Assembly: GCF_003323715.1 (NCBI RefSeq)
Contig: NZ_QOIN01000028.1
Coordinates: 1 to 64,000, forward strand
Reading direction: 5' to 3'
Source of the DNA: Streptomyces diacarni
GTDB lineage: Bacteria; Actinomycetota; Actinomycetes; Streptomycetales; Streptomycetaceae
DNA length: 64,000 nucleotides
Position numbers and translations under genes: made by a program. The number at the start of each line of letters is the position of its first letter. Position 1 is the stretch's first letter. Below are positions 26,727-35,755 of this stretch, piece by piece. Below the pieces are notes generated by a model that saw only the letters and a program-made list of their open reading frames with translations, was not told where the DNA came from and ran no database searches.

Positions 26727-29054
26727 GTGACAGACCAGGCGGTGGAGCCCGCAGCGACGGGGCCGAGCCCCCACCCGTTCACGGGCCGCGGCCGCGAACT
26801 GAGCGCACTGCGCCAGGACATCGAGCGCGTCGGGCTGCACACGCTGTCCGGGCAGCCCCCGCCGCACTGCCGCATCCTGCTGATCGCCGGTGCGCCGGGG
26901 GCCGGCCGTACCGCCCTGGCGGAGGAGTTCGTGCGGCGGATCGCCGACCGCTACCCGGGCGGAGTGCTGCGGGCCCGCCTCACCGATCCGGGCGGCGTCC
27001 CCGTACCGACCGAACGCACCGCCCGCGACCTGCTGGCAGCGATGGCCGGGACCGGCACGCCCGGGCAGGACGCTTCCCGGCCGCGCCGGGACGCGGCGCC
27101 CGCGCCCGGTGCCGACGAGGCCGCCGTCGCGGAGGCCTTCCGTGCCGCCCTCACCCGCCGGGGCGCCACCGTGCTGCTGCTGGACGACGTGGCGGACTCC
27201 GAGCAGCTCCTCGACCTGGTCCCGGCCAGCCGCGACTGCCTCGTCGTCGCCGTCGCGACCGGCCCGCTGACCGACGTACCCGACGTACGGCCCTGCACCC
27301 TGGGGGGTCTGGAGCGGGCCGCTTCCGTGGCGCTGCTGGCCCGGTACGCGGGATCCTCACCCCGTTTCACGGTGGACCCGCGCAGCGCGGAGACGCTCGC
27401 CGAGCGGTGCGGCGACCTGCCCGCGGCGCTGACGCTGATGGGGGGCTGGCTGGCCTCCCGGCCCATGCTCTCCGTGCTACAGGCCGCGCAGGCCCTCTCC
27501 GGGACGGCCGCCGGGCCCGAGGAGGCCGAGCCGCAGGACGGCGGCGGCTTCGAAGACCGGGAGACGGACGGGGCGCGTGCCGCCGCGCAGTCCCCGGCCG
27601 GCCCCGGCACGGAGCGGGAGGAGACCGCCGAGTCCCGCGGCCCGTCGGCGGCCGGGGAGGCGCCCGGCGCCGAACGGACGACCGCACGGGGAACCCCCGA
27701 ACCGCTCGTGCGGGCCTTCCAGCTGGTGCACGGCTCTCTGCCGCGGTCCTCCGCGCGGCTGTTGCGGCTGCTGGCGCTCGCGCCGGCCGGATGCGTGGAT
27801 CCGCAGACGGCGTCGTCGCTCGGCGGCTGCTCGGTGAGCACGGCGTGCCTGGCACTGGATGAGTTCGTACGGCTCGGACTGCTGCGCGCGCTGGGCGGGG
27901 ACCGCTACCAGGTGCCGGGCTGCCTGGATCCGCTGCTGCGCGCCGAACTCGCGGCGCGTGAGCGTCCCGCCGAGGCGATGCTGGCGCGGGCCCGGATGCT
28001 GGAGCGGCTGGTGCGGCAGCTCCAGGCCTGCCGTGCGGTGTGCGAGCCCGCCGGTTCGCCGGGGCGCGCACGGATGGCGGGGATGGAGCGGGGCTTGCGC
28101 TTCGCCCACCGCGCCGAGGCCCGTTCCTGGCTCCAGGCGCGGCGTCCCGCGCTGCTCGCCGCGGCACGGATGGCCGTCGCGGAGGGCGGTGGCGAGCTGG
28201 ACACGCTGGCCCGGCGGCTGGTCTCCGCGCTGGCCCGCGCCTTCGACGCGCACCGGGACCCCGAGGAGGCCGCGCCGGAGCTCTACCGGCTGCACGAGTT
28301 GGTGCTGCGGGTGGCCGAGCGGGGCCACCGGCACCGGGAGCGGGCGGCGGCGCTGCTCAACCTGGGCGGTCTCGACGCGGACACGGACCGCTTGGAGGAC
28401 GCGCTGGTGCGCTACCGCGCGGCCCTGGACGCCGCGCGCGAGGGTGAGGACGAGTGGGCGGCGGGCCGGGCCATGGAGTCACTGGCCGGCTGCTACGCCG
28501 AGTTGGAGGACTGGGAGCGGGCCGCCGACTGGTACGGCAGGGCGCTCGCGCTGCGGCTGACCCGGGGCGAGCGCGCCGACCGCGAGGCCGCGGCACGGCT
28601 CCACGGCCGGATCGGCGCGGTGCACACCTACGCGGAGCGCTGGGACGAGGCACTGCGTGCCTGGCGTGCCTCGGCTGCGGCGTTCCGCAGGCTCCGTGAG
28701 CCGGCGGCGCAGGCGCGCGCGCTGGCGGAGGTCGCCCGCGTCCAGGAGTGCGCGGGGCGCCCGCACGAGGCGCTGCGTTCGTGCGACCAGGCGCTGGTGG
28801 CGGCGCGCGGTGCGGGAGACGGGCGGTTGGAGGCGGCGCTGGAGCTGCGCGCGGCCGGGGTGTGCGAGCGGGCCTGCCACCCGCGTGCGGCCCGGCGGCA
28901 CCGCGCGGCGGCGGAGCGGCTGCTCGGCACGTTGCCGCCGCCTCGCTCCGACGGCGCGGCGGCCGGGGAGGCGCGCACGGACGGTGGTGGAGCGCGGGTG
29001 GCCGCGGCGGAGGGCGAGCGGGGGCCGGCCGAACCGGGTGCGGGGGGCGCGTAG
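26727..29054 (+). CDS. STAND-like ATPase/TPR protein with altered P-loop
   Basis: This 775-residue protein has an N-terminal NTPase-like part: FTGRGRELSALRQDI, a Walker A-like GAPGAGRT where the usual Lys is Arg, Walker B VLLLDDVAD, and a GLERAASVALLARYAG segment typical of NB-ARC/AfsR-like proteins. A low-complexity acidic linker (about residues 265-325) and a winged-helix-like part (about 330-420) follow. The C-terminal 250 residues are TPR helices (ADRLEDALVRYRAALDAAR, DWERAADWYGRALALR, RPHEALRSCDQALVAAR). No DNA-binding or effector domain is seen. The GTG at 26727 has CGGGAG about 8 bases upstream. A signalling or scaffold role is plausible but unproven. Confidence 0.82.
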   Translation: MTDQAVEPAATGPSPHPFTGRGRELSALRQDIERVGLHTLSGQPPPHCRILLIAGAPGAGRTALAEEFVRRIADRYPGGVLRARLTDPGGVPVPTERTARDLLAAMAGTGTPGQDASRPRRDAAPAPGADEAAVAEAFRAALTRRGATVLLLDDVADSEQLLDLVPASRDCLVVAVATGPLTDVPDVRPCTLGGLERAASVALLARYAGSSPRFTVDPRSAETLAERCGDLPAALTLMGGWLASRPMLSVLQAAQALSGTAAGPEEAEPQDGGGFEDRETDGARAAAQSPAGPGTEREETAESRGPSAAGEAPGAERTTARGTPEPLVRAFQLVHGSLPRSSARLLRLLALAPAGCVDPQTASSLGGCSVSTACLALDEFVRLGLLRALGGDRYQVPGCLDPLLRAELAARERPAEAMLARARMLERLVRQLQACRAVCEPAGSPGRARMAGMERGLRFAHRAEARSWLQARRPALLAAARMAVAEGGGELDTLARRLVSALARAFDAHRDPEEAAPELYRLHELVLRVAERGHRHRERAAALLNLGGLDADTDRLEDALVRYRAALDAAREGEDEWAAGRAMESLAGCYAELEDWERAADWYGRALALRLTRGERADREAAARLHGRIGAVHTYAERWDEALRAWRASAAAFRRLREPAAQARALAEVARVQECAGRPHEALRSCDQALVAARGAGDGRLEAALELRAAGVCERACHPRAARRHRAAAERLLGTLPPPRSDGAAAGEARTDGGGARVAAAEGERGPAEPGAGGA

Positions 29055-29119
29055 GGCTGTGAGGGGGGTCACTGCGCGCTCTCGGGGTGTGCGGGGACTC
29101 GGGCCGGACGCCCCGCAAC

Positions 29120-29270
29120 CTGCGAAACGTATAGCGATAACGAAAAAGATCGACCGTTTGTAAGGCTAGACAGCTCAGCCTCCTTTATTAAACTGGTCGA
29201 GCCGCGGTCCCCCCGGGTGTCTTCGAGCATGCGCGACCCGGCTTCTCTACTGCCTTCTGCACCCTGAGTG
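29120..29270 (+). promoter_or_regulatory. AT-richer ald upstream region
   Basis: A distinctly AT-richer stretch with CGTATAGCGATAACG and an imperfect inverted repeat around GGCTAGACAGCTCAGCC (29163-29179) lies upstream of ald. The drop in GC suggests the ald promoter and possibly an Lrp-type operator; no exact hexamers can be fixed. Confidence 0.45.
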
Positions 29271-29286
29271 AAGGACCGTGATCGAC

Positions 29287-30402
29287 GTGAAGGTCGGCAT
29301 TCCCCGCGAGGTCAAGAACAACGAGTACCGCGTCGCCATCACCCCGGCCGGAGTGATGGAGCTGGTCCGCAACGGCCACCAGGTGTTCGTCGAGAAGAAC
29401 GCCGGGGCGGGCTCTTCGATCCCCGACGGTGAGTACGCCGCGGCCGGCGCCGCCGTCCTGGACACCGCCGACGAGGTGTGGGCCACCGCCGACCTGCTGC
29501 TGAAGGTCAAGGAGCCGGTCGCCGAGGAGTACCACAGGCTCCGCAAGGACCAGACGCTCTTCACCTACCTGCACCTGGCCGCCTCCCGGGAGTGCACGGA
29601 CGCGCTGCTTAAGGCGGGCACCACGGCCATCGCCTACGAGACGGTCGAGCTGCCGAACCGCACCCTGCCGCTGCTCGCCCCGATGTCCGAGGTCGCCGGG
29701 CGCATCGCCCCGCAGGTCGGCGCCTACCACCTGATGGCCTCGGCGGGCGGCCGCGGGGTACTGCCCGGCGGCGTGCCAGGGGTCGACCCGGGGCGCGCGG
29801 TCGTCATCGGCGGCGGCGTCTCCGGCTGGAACGCCACCCAGATCGCCGTCGGCCTGGGCTTCCACGTCACGCTGCTCGACAAGGACGTCAACAAGCTCCG
29901 CGAGGCCGACAGGATCTTCGGCACCCGGGTGCGCACCATCGCCTCCAACGCCTTCGAGCTGGAGCGTGCCGTGCTGGAGGCCGACCTGATCGTCGGTGCC
30001 GTGCTCATCCCCGGCGCCAAGGCCCCGAAGCTGGTCACCAACGACCTGGTGTCCCGGATGAAGCCCGGAAGTGTTCTTGTCGACATCGCGATCGACCAGG
30101 GCGGCTGCTTCGAGGACTCGGCGCCGACCACGCACGCCGAGCCGATCTTCCCGGTGCACGACTCGGTCTTCTACTGCGTCGCCAACATGCCCGGTGCGGT
30201 GCCGAACACCTCCACGCACGCGCTGACCAACGCGACGCTGCCCTACATCGTGGAGGTCGCGAACCGCGGCTGGCGCGAGGCGCTGCGCCGCGACCCGGCG
30301 CTGGCCAAGGGCCTCAACACGCACGACGGCGAGGTCACTTACGGCTCCGTCGGCGAGGCGCACGGCCTGCCGGTGCGCGACACCGCGTCCCTGCTCGGCT
30401 GA
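29287..30402 (+). CDS. ald: Alanine dehydrogenase
   Basis: This 371-residue enzyme interconverts L-alanine and pyruvate plus ammonia with NAD. It begins [20 protein letters not shown]. The catalytic Lys is in LLKVKEP (K75) and the His in YLHLAAS (H96). The NAD-binding loop is [12 protein letters not shown], and [14 protein letters not shown] and [12 protein letters not shown] are conserved. The GTG at 29287 gives exactly the usual 371 residues and has GAAGGA 11 bases upstream; the GTG at 29278 is only 2 bases from that site. It is transcribed alone, ahead of a strong palindrome. Confidence 0.96.
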   Translation: MKVGIPREVKNNEYRVAITPAGVMELVRNGHQVFVEKNAGAGSSIPDGEYAAAGAAVLDTADEVWATADLLLKVKEPVAEEYHRLRKDQTLFTYLHLAASRECTDALLKAGTTAIAYETVELPNRTLPLLAPMSEVAGRIAPQVGAYHLMASAGGRGVLPGGVPGVDPGRAVVIGGGVSGWNATQIAVGLGFHVTLLDKDVNKLREADRIFGTRVRTIASNAFELERAVLEADLIVGAVLIPGAKAPKLVTNDLVSRMKPGSVLVDIAIDQGGCFEDSAPTTHAEPIFPVHDSVFYCVANMPGAVPNTSTHALTNATLPYIVEVANRGWREALRRDPALAKGLNTHDGEVTYGSVGEAHGLPVRDTASLLG

Positions 30403-30504
30403 GGCGCGCGCCCGGCGAGGACGGCGACCGGCGGGGGAGGGCCCCGGCGGATGCCGGGCCGCGGTGCGGGCGGGTCAACCCCTCAAGTCAACGTCGGCAA
30501 CATC

Positions 30505-30548
30505 ACGTCACCGTCCGGACCGTGGCGCCACGGTCCGGACGGTGACGT
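30505..30548. terminator. 44-base perfect palindrome after ald
   Basis: The two 22-base arms meet with no spacer (centre GGC|GCC at 30526/30527). It can form a very stable hairpin and most likely terminates ald. A protein-binding site is possible because the symmetry is perfect. Confidence 0.7.
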
Positions 30549-30700
30549 CGTCATGCGCCCGTACAGCAACGCCAATTCGCCGCAAAAGTAACTGTCTCAC
30601 CGATTTGCCCACCGGTGAAACGGCCCCGGGGTCACCCGGGGGCCTCTTGACACAACGGGGCTCGCATACCGACACATCGTGCCGTCTCCGGCGGATTGTG

Positions 30701-30730
30701 TTGCTGCGGACCGCCGACACGCCATAGAGT
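30701..30730 (+). promoter_or_regulatory. Candidate promoter of the parA-scpAB operon
   Basis: TTGCTG, 18 bases, then TAGAGT matches the major vegetative sigma (HrdB) pattern. It would start transcription about 65 bases before the parA-like start, and AGGAGG follows at 30787-30792. Confidence 0.5.
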
Positions 30731-30803
30731 CGCCAACCGTCGGCATGGTGTCACGCTGACTAGTCGAGAAATTTCCTGGTCACCTTAGGAGGTAAGACGA
30801 CTT

Positions 30804-32012
30804 GTGAACGAGTCGACATTTTCTCCCGGGGGTGGTCAACCAGGAGCGCCTGCACTCGGCCAGGGGTCCTCGGGCCCCACAGGTCCCGAGGGTGTCGGCT
30901 CCGTCGCTGTCCGCACCTTCGCAGCCCACCAGAACCCGACGCACACCATGACAGCCAACCAGAGCACGGACGGCCAACACGTGAACGCCACGGCCGGCGA
31001 CGCTACGAACGGTCAGTCCGCCGAGCGTTTCGCCGACTACACCGATCCGCACTACGACCCCAACTACGGCGAACTGCCCGAGGGGCACTTCTACGACCCG
31101 GACGCGGAGTACGAACCCGATCCGGAGTACGCGGCCACGCTCGCGCCCGACGCGGCGCGCCAGCGGCGTGAACGCATCGGCCCGACCGGGCGCCCGCTGC
31201 CGTACTTCCCGATCCCCGGTCCGGTCAACGAGCACGGCCCCGCCAAGATCATCGCGATGTGCAACCAGAAGGGCGGGGTCGGCAAGACGACCTCCACCAT
31301 CAACCTGGGCGCCGCACTCGCGGAGTACGGGCGGCGCGTGCTGCTGGTCGACTTCGACCCGCAGGGCGCCCTGTCCGTCGGCCTCGGCGTCAACCCGATG
31401 GAGCTGGACCTGACGGTCTACAACCTCCTGATGGAACGCGGCCTGGCCCCCGACGAGGTGCTGCTGAAGACGGCGGTCGCCGGCATGGACCTGCTGCCCA
31501 GCAACATCGACCTGTCGGCAGCCGAGGTCCAGCTCGTCAGCGAGGTGGCCCGCGAATCCACCCTGCAACGCGCCCTCGGCCCGCTGCTGAGCGACTACGA
31601 CTTCATCGTCATCGACTGCCAGCCCTCGCTCGGCCTGCTCACCGTCAACGCGCTGACCGCGGCGCACAAGGTGATCGTGCCCCTGGAGTGCGAGTTCTTC
31701 GCGCTCCGCGGTGTCGCGCTGCTGACCGAGACGATCGAGAAGGTCCAGGAGAGGCTCAACCCGGAGCTGGAGCTCGACGGGATCCTGGCGACGATGTACG
31801 ACTCGCGCACCGTGCACAGCCGTGAGGTGCTCGCCCGCGTCGTCGAGGCGTTCGACAACAACGTCTACCACACGGTCATCGGGCGTACCGTCCGCTTCCC
31901 CGAGACGACCGTCGCGGGCGAACCGATCACGACGTACGCCTCCAACTCCGTCGGCGCCGCCGCCTACCGCCAGCTCGCCAGGGAGGTGCTCGCCCGGTGC
32001 CACGCCGAGTGA
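30804..32012 (+). CDS. ParA-like chromosome partitioning ATPase with long N-terminal extension
   Basis: This 402-residue ATPase belongs to the ParA/MinD group. About 145 N-terminal residues are disordered and acidic (with the motif GHFYDPDAEYEPDPEYAATL) and precede the ATPase core. The deviant Walker A is NQKGGVGKTT (signature Lys 156, Lys 161), followed by LLVDFDPQGALSVGL and the Walker B VIDCQPSLGLLTVNAL. The GTG at 30804 has AGGAGG 11 bases upstream. No parB follows; instead a ribbon-helix-helix candidate overlaps by 16 bases, then scpA and scpB. It resembles SCO1772 of S. coelicolor and the parA-scpA-scpB arrangement of mycobacteria, from memory. It is distinct from the origin-proximal ParA. 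Confidence 0.92.
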   Translation: MNESTFSPGGGQPGAPALGQGSSGPTGPEGVGSVAVRTFAAHQNPTHTMTANQSTDGQHVNATAGDATNGQSAERFADYTDPHYDPNYGELPEGHFYDPDAEYEPDPEYAATLAPDAARQRRERIGPTGRPLPYFPIPGPVNEHGPAKIIAMCNQKGGVGKTTSTINLGAALAEYGRRVLLVDFDPQGALSVGLGVNPMELDLTVYNLLMERGLAPDEVLLKTAVAGMDLLPSNIDLSAAEVQLVSEVARESTLQRALGPLLSDYDFIVIDCQPSLGLLTVNALTAAHKVIVPLECEFFALRGVALLTETIEKVQERLNPELELDGILATMYDSRTVHSREVLARVVEAFDNNVYHTVIGRTVRFPETTVAGEPITTYASNSVGAAAYRQLAREVLARCHAE

Positions 32013-32668
32013 GTCTCCCGGCAGCCGACGAATTGTTCCGTACGACCGGTGGCGCCGCGGTCCAGTCGTCGGCGCCGCAACAGGGGCCGCCCGCACAGGT
32101 CGGCCAGGTGAACGGCGAGACGGCGCCACCCCCGCAGGGGGCCGCCGGCGGCGCCTCGCCGTCCACCGCGCCGAAGGTGCCGGCGCCGTCCCCCGAGCCC
32201 GCGGCCGAGTCCGAGGGCGGCGACCACGCCGCGGCCGACGAGTCCGCCGGCCGGGCCGCCGCCGACCCGGCCGAGCACGCGGGCCGCCAGGGCCGCGGCA
32301 CCGGCAAGCCGGAGGCCCAGCGCGCCACCACCCCGCCCCAACAGGTTCCCCCCGCACAGGGCGAGCGGGCCGCACGGCGCGGCGGCGGCACCAAGAACCG
32401 CCAGGCCCAGGCGTCTTCGGCCGCCCCACGAGGGCGACGTGCGGCCCGCAGGCCCAGCGGGCGCGAGCGCCACGACGAGAAGATCACCGTCTACGTCTCG
32501 GCCGAAGAGCTGATGGACCTCGAACACGCGCGGTTGGTGCTGCGCGGCGAACACGGCCTCGCCGTCGACCGCGGCCGCATCGTCCGCGAGGCGGTCGCCG
32601 TGGTCCTCGCCGACCTCGAATCCCGCGGAGACGCGAGCATCCTCGTACGGCGGTTGCGCGGGCGCTGA
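31997..32668 (+). CDS. Probable ribbon-helix-helix partner of the ParA-like protein
   Basis: This 223-residue protein is not assigned to a known family. It has three visible parts. A short N-terminal segment is PRRVSLPAADELFRTTGG. A disordered Pro/Ala/Glu/Arg-rich middle spans about residues 20-155. A C-terminal fold-like unit begins EKITVYVSAEELMDLEHARL and continues to a second helix IVREAVAVVLADL, the strand-helix-helix pattern of RHH DNA-binding proteins. The GTG at 31997 has GGGAGG 10 bases upstream and overlaps parA by 16 bases, indicating coupling. I infer a DNA-binding, ParB-substituting role like the small RHH partners of plasmid ParA proteins; this is untested. Confidence 0.75.
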   Translation: MPRRVSLPAADELFRTTGGAAVQSSAPQQGPPAQVGQVNGETAPPPQGAAGGASPSTAPKVPAPSPEPAAESEGGDHAAADESAGRAAADPAEHAGRQGRGTGKPEAQRATTPPQQVPPAQGERAARRGGGTKNRQAQASSAAPRGRRAARRPSGRERHDEKITVYVSAEELMDLEHARLVLRGEHGLAVDRGRIVREAVAVVLADLESRGDASILVRRLRGR

Positions 32669-32693
32669 CCTGCTTGCCAGTACGCTGCCTGCG

Positions 32694-33770
32694 ATGCCCC
32701 CACCGACTCCGAACGACGCGCGCCACCACCGGGGCCCCCGCCGACCGCTGGGGCGGGGGCCCGCGGGGGCGCACGAGCCGCCGGAGCCGCAGCCCGCCGA
32801 ACGGACCGCTCAACACCCCCCGGCCGAGCCCCACCTGCCGGAGCAGGCCCGCGGCGTCCAACGAAGCGGCCCCGAGGGCGAACCGGACACCACCGTCGGC
32901 CCGCCGGCGGAAGCGGAGCCGGAGGCCGCCGGGGAATCCGAGGGAGAATCCGCCCGAGAGGCGGCTGGAGAGGCGGACGACGGCCGCTTCCGCGTCGTCC
33001 TGGACAACTTCGAGGGCCCCTTCGACCTCCTCCTCCAACTCATCTCCAAGCACAAGCTGGACGTCACCGAAGTCGCGCTCTCGAAGGTCACCGACGAGTT
33101 CATGGCGCACATCCGCGCCATGGGGCCCGCGTGGGACCTCGACCAGACCACCGAATTCCTCGTCGTCGCCGCCACGCTGCTGGACCTGAAGGCCGCACGG
33201 CTGCTGCCGCAGGCCGAAGTGGAGGACGAGGCGGACCTGGCCCTGCTGGAGGCCCGCGACCTGCTCTTCGCCCGGCTGCTCCAGTACCGCGCCTACAAGG
33301 AGATCGCCACGATCTTCGCCGGCCGCCTGGAGACGGAGGCCCGGCGCTTCCCCCGCACGGTGGGGCTGGAGCCGCACCACGCCGAGCTGCTGCCCGAAGT
33401 GGCGCTCAGCGTCGGCCCGGAGGGCTTCGCCAGGCTGGCGGTCAAGGCGATGCGGCCCAAGCCGAAACCGCAGGTGTACGTCGAGCACATCCACGCGCCC
33501 CTCGTCAGCGTCCGCGAGCAGGCCGAGGTGGTCGTCGCGCGGCTGCGGGAGCGGGGCGAGGCCAGCTTCCAGGAGCTGACCGAGGACACCACCGACACCC
33601 TCACCGTCGTCGCCCGCTTCCTCGCGCTGCTGGAGCTGTACCGCGAGCGGGCCGTCGAGCTGGACCAGGACGAGGCACTGGGCGCGCTGCTCGTACGGTG
33701 GAGCGGCACGGTCGACACCGCACCCGTGGTGACCGACGAGTTCGACCAGGAGCCGGGAGCCGGCAAGTAG
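32694..33770 (+). CDS. scpA: Segregation and condensation protein ScpA
   Basis: This 358-residue kleisin bridges the SMC heads. After about 95 disordered residues the core starts FRVVLDNFEGPFDLLLQLI. It continues KHKLDVTEVALSKVTDEFM, FLVVAATLLDLKAARLLP, and the C-terminal winged helix near LTVVARFLALLELYRERAVEL. The start at ATG 32694 is the first after the preceding gene, but the disordered head makes an internal start possible. scpB follows 19 bases later. Confidence 0.94.
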   Translation: MPPPTPNDARHHRGPRRPLGRGPAGAHEPPEPQPAERTAQHPPAEPHLPEQARGVQRSGPEGEPDTTVGPPAEAEPEAAGESEGESAREAAGEADDGRFRVVLDNFEGPFDLLLQLISKHKLDVTEVALSKVTDEFMAHIRAMGPAWDLDQTTEFLVVAATLLDLKAARLLPQAEVEDEADLALLEARDLLFARLLQYRAYKEIATIFAGRLETEARRFPRTVGLEPHHAELLPEVALSVGPEGFARLAVKAMRPKPKPQVYVEHIHAPLVSVREQAEVVVARLRERGEASFQELTEDTTDTLTVVARFLALLELYRERAVELDQDEALGALLVRWSGTVDTAPVVTDEFDQEPGAGK

Positions 33771-33789
33771 GAGCCAGGGGAGCACAGGG

Positions 33790-34485
33790 ATGAGTGACAC
33801 AGCAGCCGGCACGGCCGAGGAGACCTACGAGGTCCAAGCGGCCGTCGGCGAGGGCACCGAACCGCCCGCCGGCGGCTCCGAGGTCGCTCAGCTGGAGCTG
33901 AAGCCCGCCCTGGAGGCGGTCCTCATGGTCGTGGACGAACCCGCCACGGCCGAGCACCTGGCCAAGGTGCTCCAGCGGCGGCCCCGCGAGGTCTCCGACG
34001 CCCTGCGCGAGCTGGCCGACGAGTACACCGTCCAGGGGCGCGGCTTCGAGCTGCGGCTGGTCGCCGGCGGCTGGCGCTTCTCCACGCGCGGTGACTACGC
34101 GGACGCGGTCGAACGCTTCGTGCTCGACGGCCAGCAGGCACGGCTGACCCAGGCCGCGCTGGAGACCCTCGCCGTCGTCGCCTACCGGCAGCCGGTCAGC
34201 CGCTCCCGCGTCTCGGCCGTACGCGGCGTGAACTGCGACGGCGTCATGCGTACGCTGCTCCAGCGCGGTCTCCTGGAGGAGGCGGGCACAGAACCCGAGA
34301 CAGGTGCGATCCTTTACAGGACGACGCATTACTTTCTGGAGCGGATGGGCCTGCGCGGCCTGGACGAGCTTCCGGAACTGGCGCCCTTCCTTCCGGAGGC
34401 GGAGGCCGTGGAGGGGGAGACCCCAGAAGGCATGCCGTCGTTCGACGTAGACGATCCTTCCCCCGAGTCCCAGACGGAACATTGA
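33790..34485 (+). CDS. scpB: Segregation and condensation protein ScpB
   Basis: This 231-residue winged-helix protein contains LKPALEAVLMVVDEPATAEHLAKVL, a second winged helix (LTQAALETLAVVAYRQPVSRSRVSAVRGVN), and GAILYRTTHYFLERMGL. It forms the SMC-kleisin complex with ScpA. The ATG at 33790 has AGGGGAGCACAGGG upstream. Its stop overlaps the next start (TGATG), so rluB is translationally coupled. Confidence 0.95.
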   Translation: MSDTAAGTAEETYEVQAAVGEGTEPPAGGSEVAQLELKPALEAVLMVVDEPATAEHLAKVLQRRPREVSDALRELADEYTVQGRGFELRLVAGGWRFSTRGDYADAVERFVLDGQQARLTQAALETLAVVAYRQPVSRSRVSAVRGVNCDGVMRTLLQRGLLEEAGTEPETGAILYRTTHYFLERMGLRGLDELPELAPFLPEAEAVEGETPEGMPSFDVDDPSPESQTEH

Positions 34486-35699
34486 TGCGAAGCAGCGGCA
34501 GGAACACCGGCGGTAACCGAGGCGGCAAACAGGGCGGCGCTGGCCGCGGCGGCCAGGGCGCCCCGCGCGGCGGCACCCCACGCGGCGGCGCCCCGCGCGG
34601 CCAGGGCGGCGGCCAGCGGGGCCGGGACCAGCAGTCCCGCCAGCCCCGCCCCGAGGAGCGCCGCCACACCCAGACCGGCGGCCGCCCGAGCGGCGACGGC
34701 CGACCGGGCGACCAGGGCGGCGGCCGCGGCGGCGCCAAGCCCCAAGGCCCCCAGAAGCCCCGGAGCGGCCCCAAGTCCCAAGGCGGCCAGACCGGCCGTG
34801 GCGGTCAAAGCGGTGGCAACATCCGCAAGAACGTCACCAAGAGCGGCGCCCCCAAGGCGCGCGACCGCAGGGCCTCGGCACCCGCACGCCCCCGCGAGTA
34901 CGAGGCCCAGATCGAGGAGCGCAACCGCGCCCGGCACAGCAAGCCCGCCGTCAAGCTCCCCAAGACCTTCGGCGAGCAGGAAGGCGAGCGCCTGCAGAAG
35001 GTGCTGGCCCGGGCGGGTATGGGCTCCCGGCGGGCCTGCGAGGAGCTGGTCGAACAGGCCAGGGTCGAGGTCAACGGCGAGATCATCCGCGAGCAGGGGC
35101 TGCGGGTCGACCCCGAGAAGGACGAGATCAAGGTCGACGGACTGACCATCGCCACCCAGTCCTACGTCTTCTTCGCCCTGAACAAGCCGGCCGGCGTCGT
35201 CGCCTCGATGGAGGACCCCGAAGGCCGCCAGTGCCTGGGCGACTACGTCCAGAACCGCGAGACCAGGCTCTTCCACGTCGGCAGGCTCGACACCGAGACC
35301 GAGGGGCTGATCCTGCTCACCAACCACGGTGAGCTGGCCCACCGCCTCACCCACCCGCGCTATGGCGTGACGAAGACCTACCTGGCCGCCATCCAGGGCC
35401 CGCTGCCGCGGGAACTGGGCAAGCAGCTCAAGGACGGCATCCGGCTGGACGACGGCTTCGCCCGCGCCGACCACTTCCGCGTGGTCGAGAACCACGGCAA
35501 GAACTACCTCGTGGAGGTCGCCCTCCACGAGGGCCGTAAGCACATCGTGCGGCGCATGCTCGCCGAAGCCGGCTTCCCCGTCGAAAAACTCGTCCGCACC
35601 CGTTTCGGCCCCATCGCCCTGGGCGACCAGAAGTCCGGCTGGCTCCGTCGCATGACCAACACGGAGGTAGGCATGCTCATGAACGAGGTAGATCTCTAA
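34485..35699 (+). CDS. rluB: Ribosomal large-subunit pseudouridine synthase (RluB family)
   Basis: This 404-residue protein has a Gly/Arg/Gln-rich head (about residues 1-160) with RGG-type stretches, then an S4 domain (ERLQKVLARAGMGSRRACEEL). The RsuA/RluB catalytic domain follows, with the catalytic Asp in GRLDTETEGL (D269), VTKTYLAAIQG, and EGRKHIVRRMLAEAGFPV. It modifies 23S rRNA. The basic RGG head is longer than in E. coli RluB and probably adds RNA affinity. The ATG at 34485 overlaps scpB. Confidence 0.94.
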   Translation: MRSSGRNTGGNRGGKQGGAGRGGQGAPRGGTPRGGAPRGQGGGQRGRDQQSRQPRPEERRHTQTGGRPSGDGRPGDQGGGRGGAKPQGPQKPRSGPKSQGGQTGRGGQSGGNIRKNVTKSGAPKARDRRASAPARPREYEAQIEERNRARHSKPAVKLPKTFGEQEGERLQKVLARAGMGSRRACEELVEQARVEVNGEIIREQGLRVDPEKDEIKVDGLTIATQSYVFFALNKPAGVVASMEDPEGRQCLGDYVQNRETRLFHVGRLDTETEGLILLTNHGELAHRLTHPRYGVTKTYLAAIQGPLPRELGKQLKDGIRLDDGFARADHFRVVENHGKNYLVEVALHEGRKHIVRRMLAEAGFPVEKLVRTRFGPIALGDQKSGWLRRMTNTEVGMLMNEVDL

Positions 35700-35755
35700 A
35701 AGCCCCGGTCCGAGCCCTCTCACTCCAGAGCGAACCCGCACATGCCCCGGGGGCT

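Larger units (their letters stand above)
30403..30803. other. Gap between ald and the parA-like gene
   Basis: The 401 bases contain a perfect 44-base palindrome (30505-30548) near the ald end and a promoter with a leader for parA at the other end. No gene is supported in between. Confidence 0.7.
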
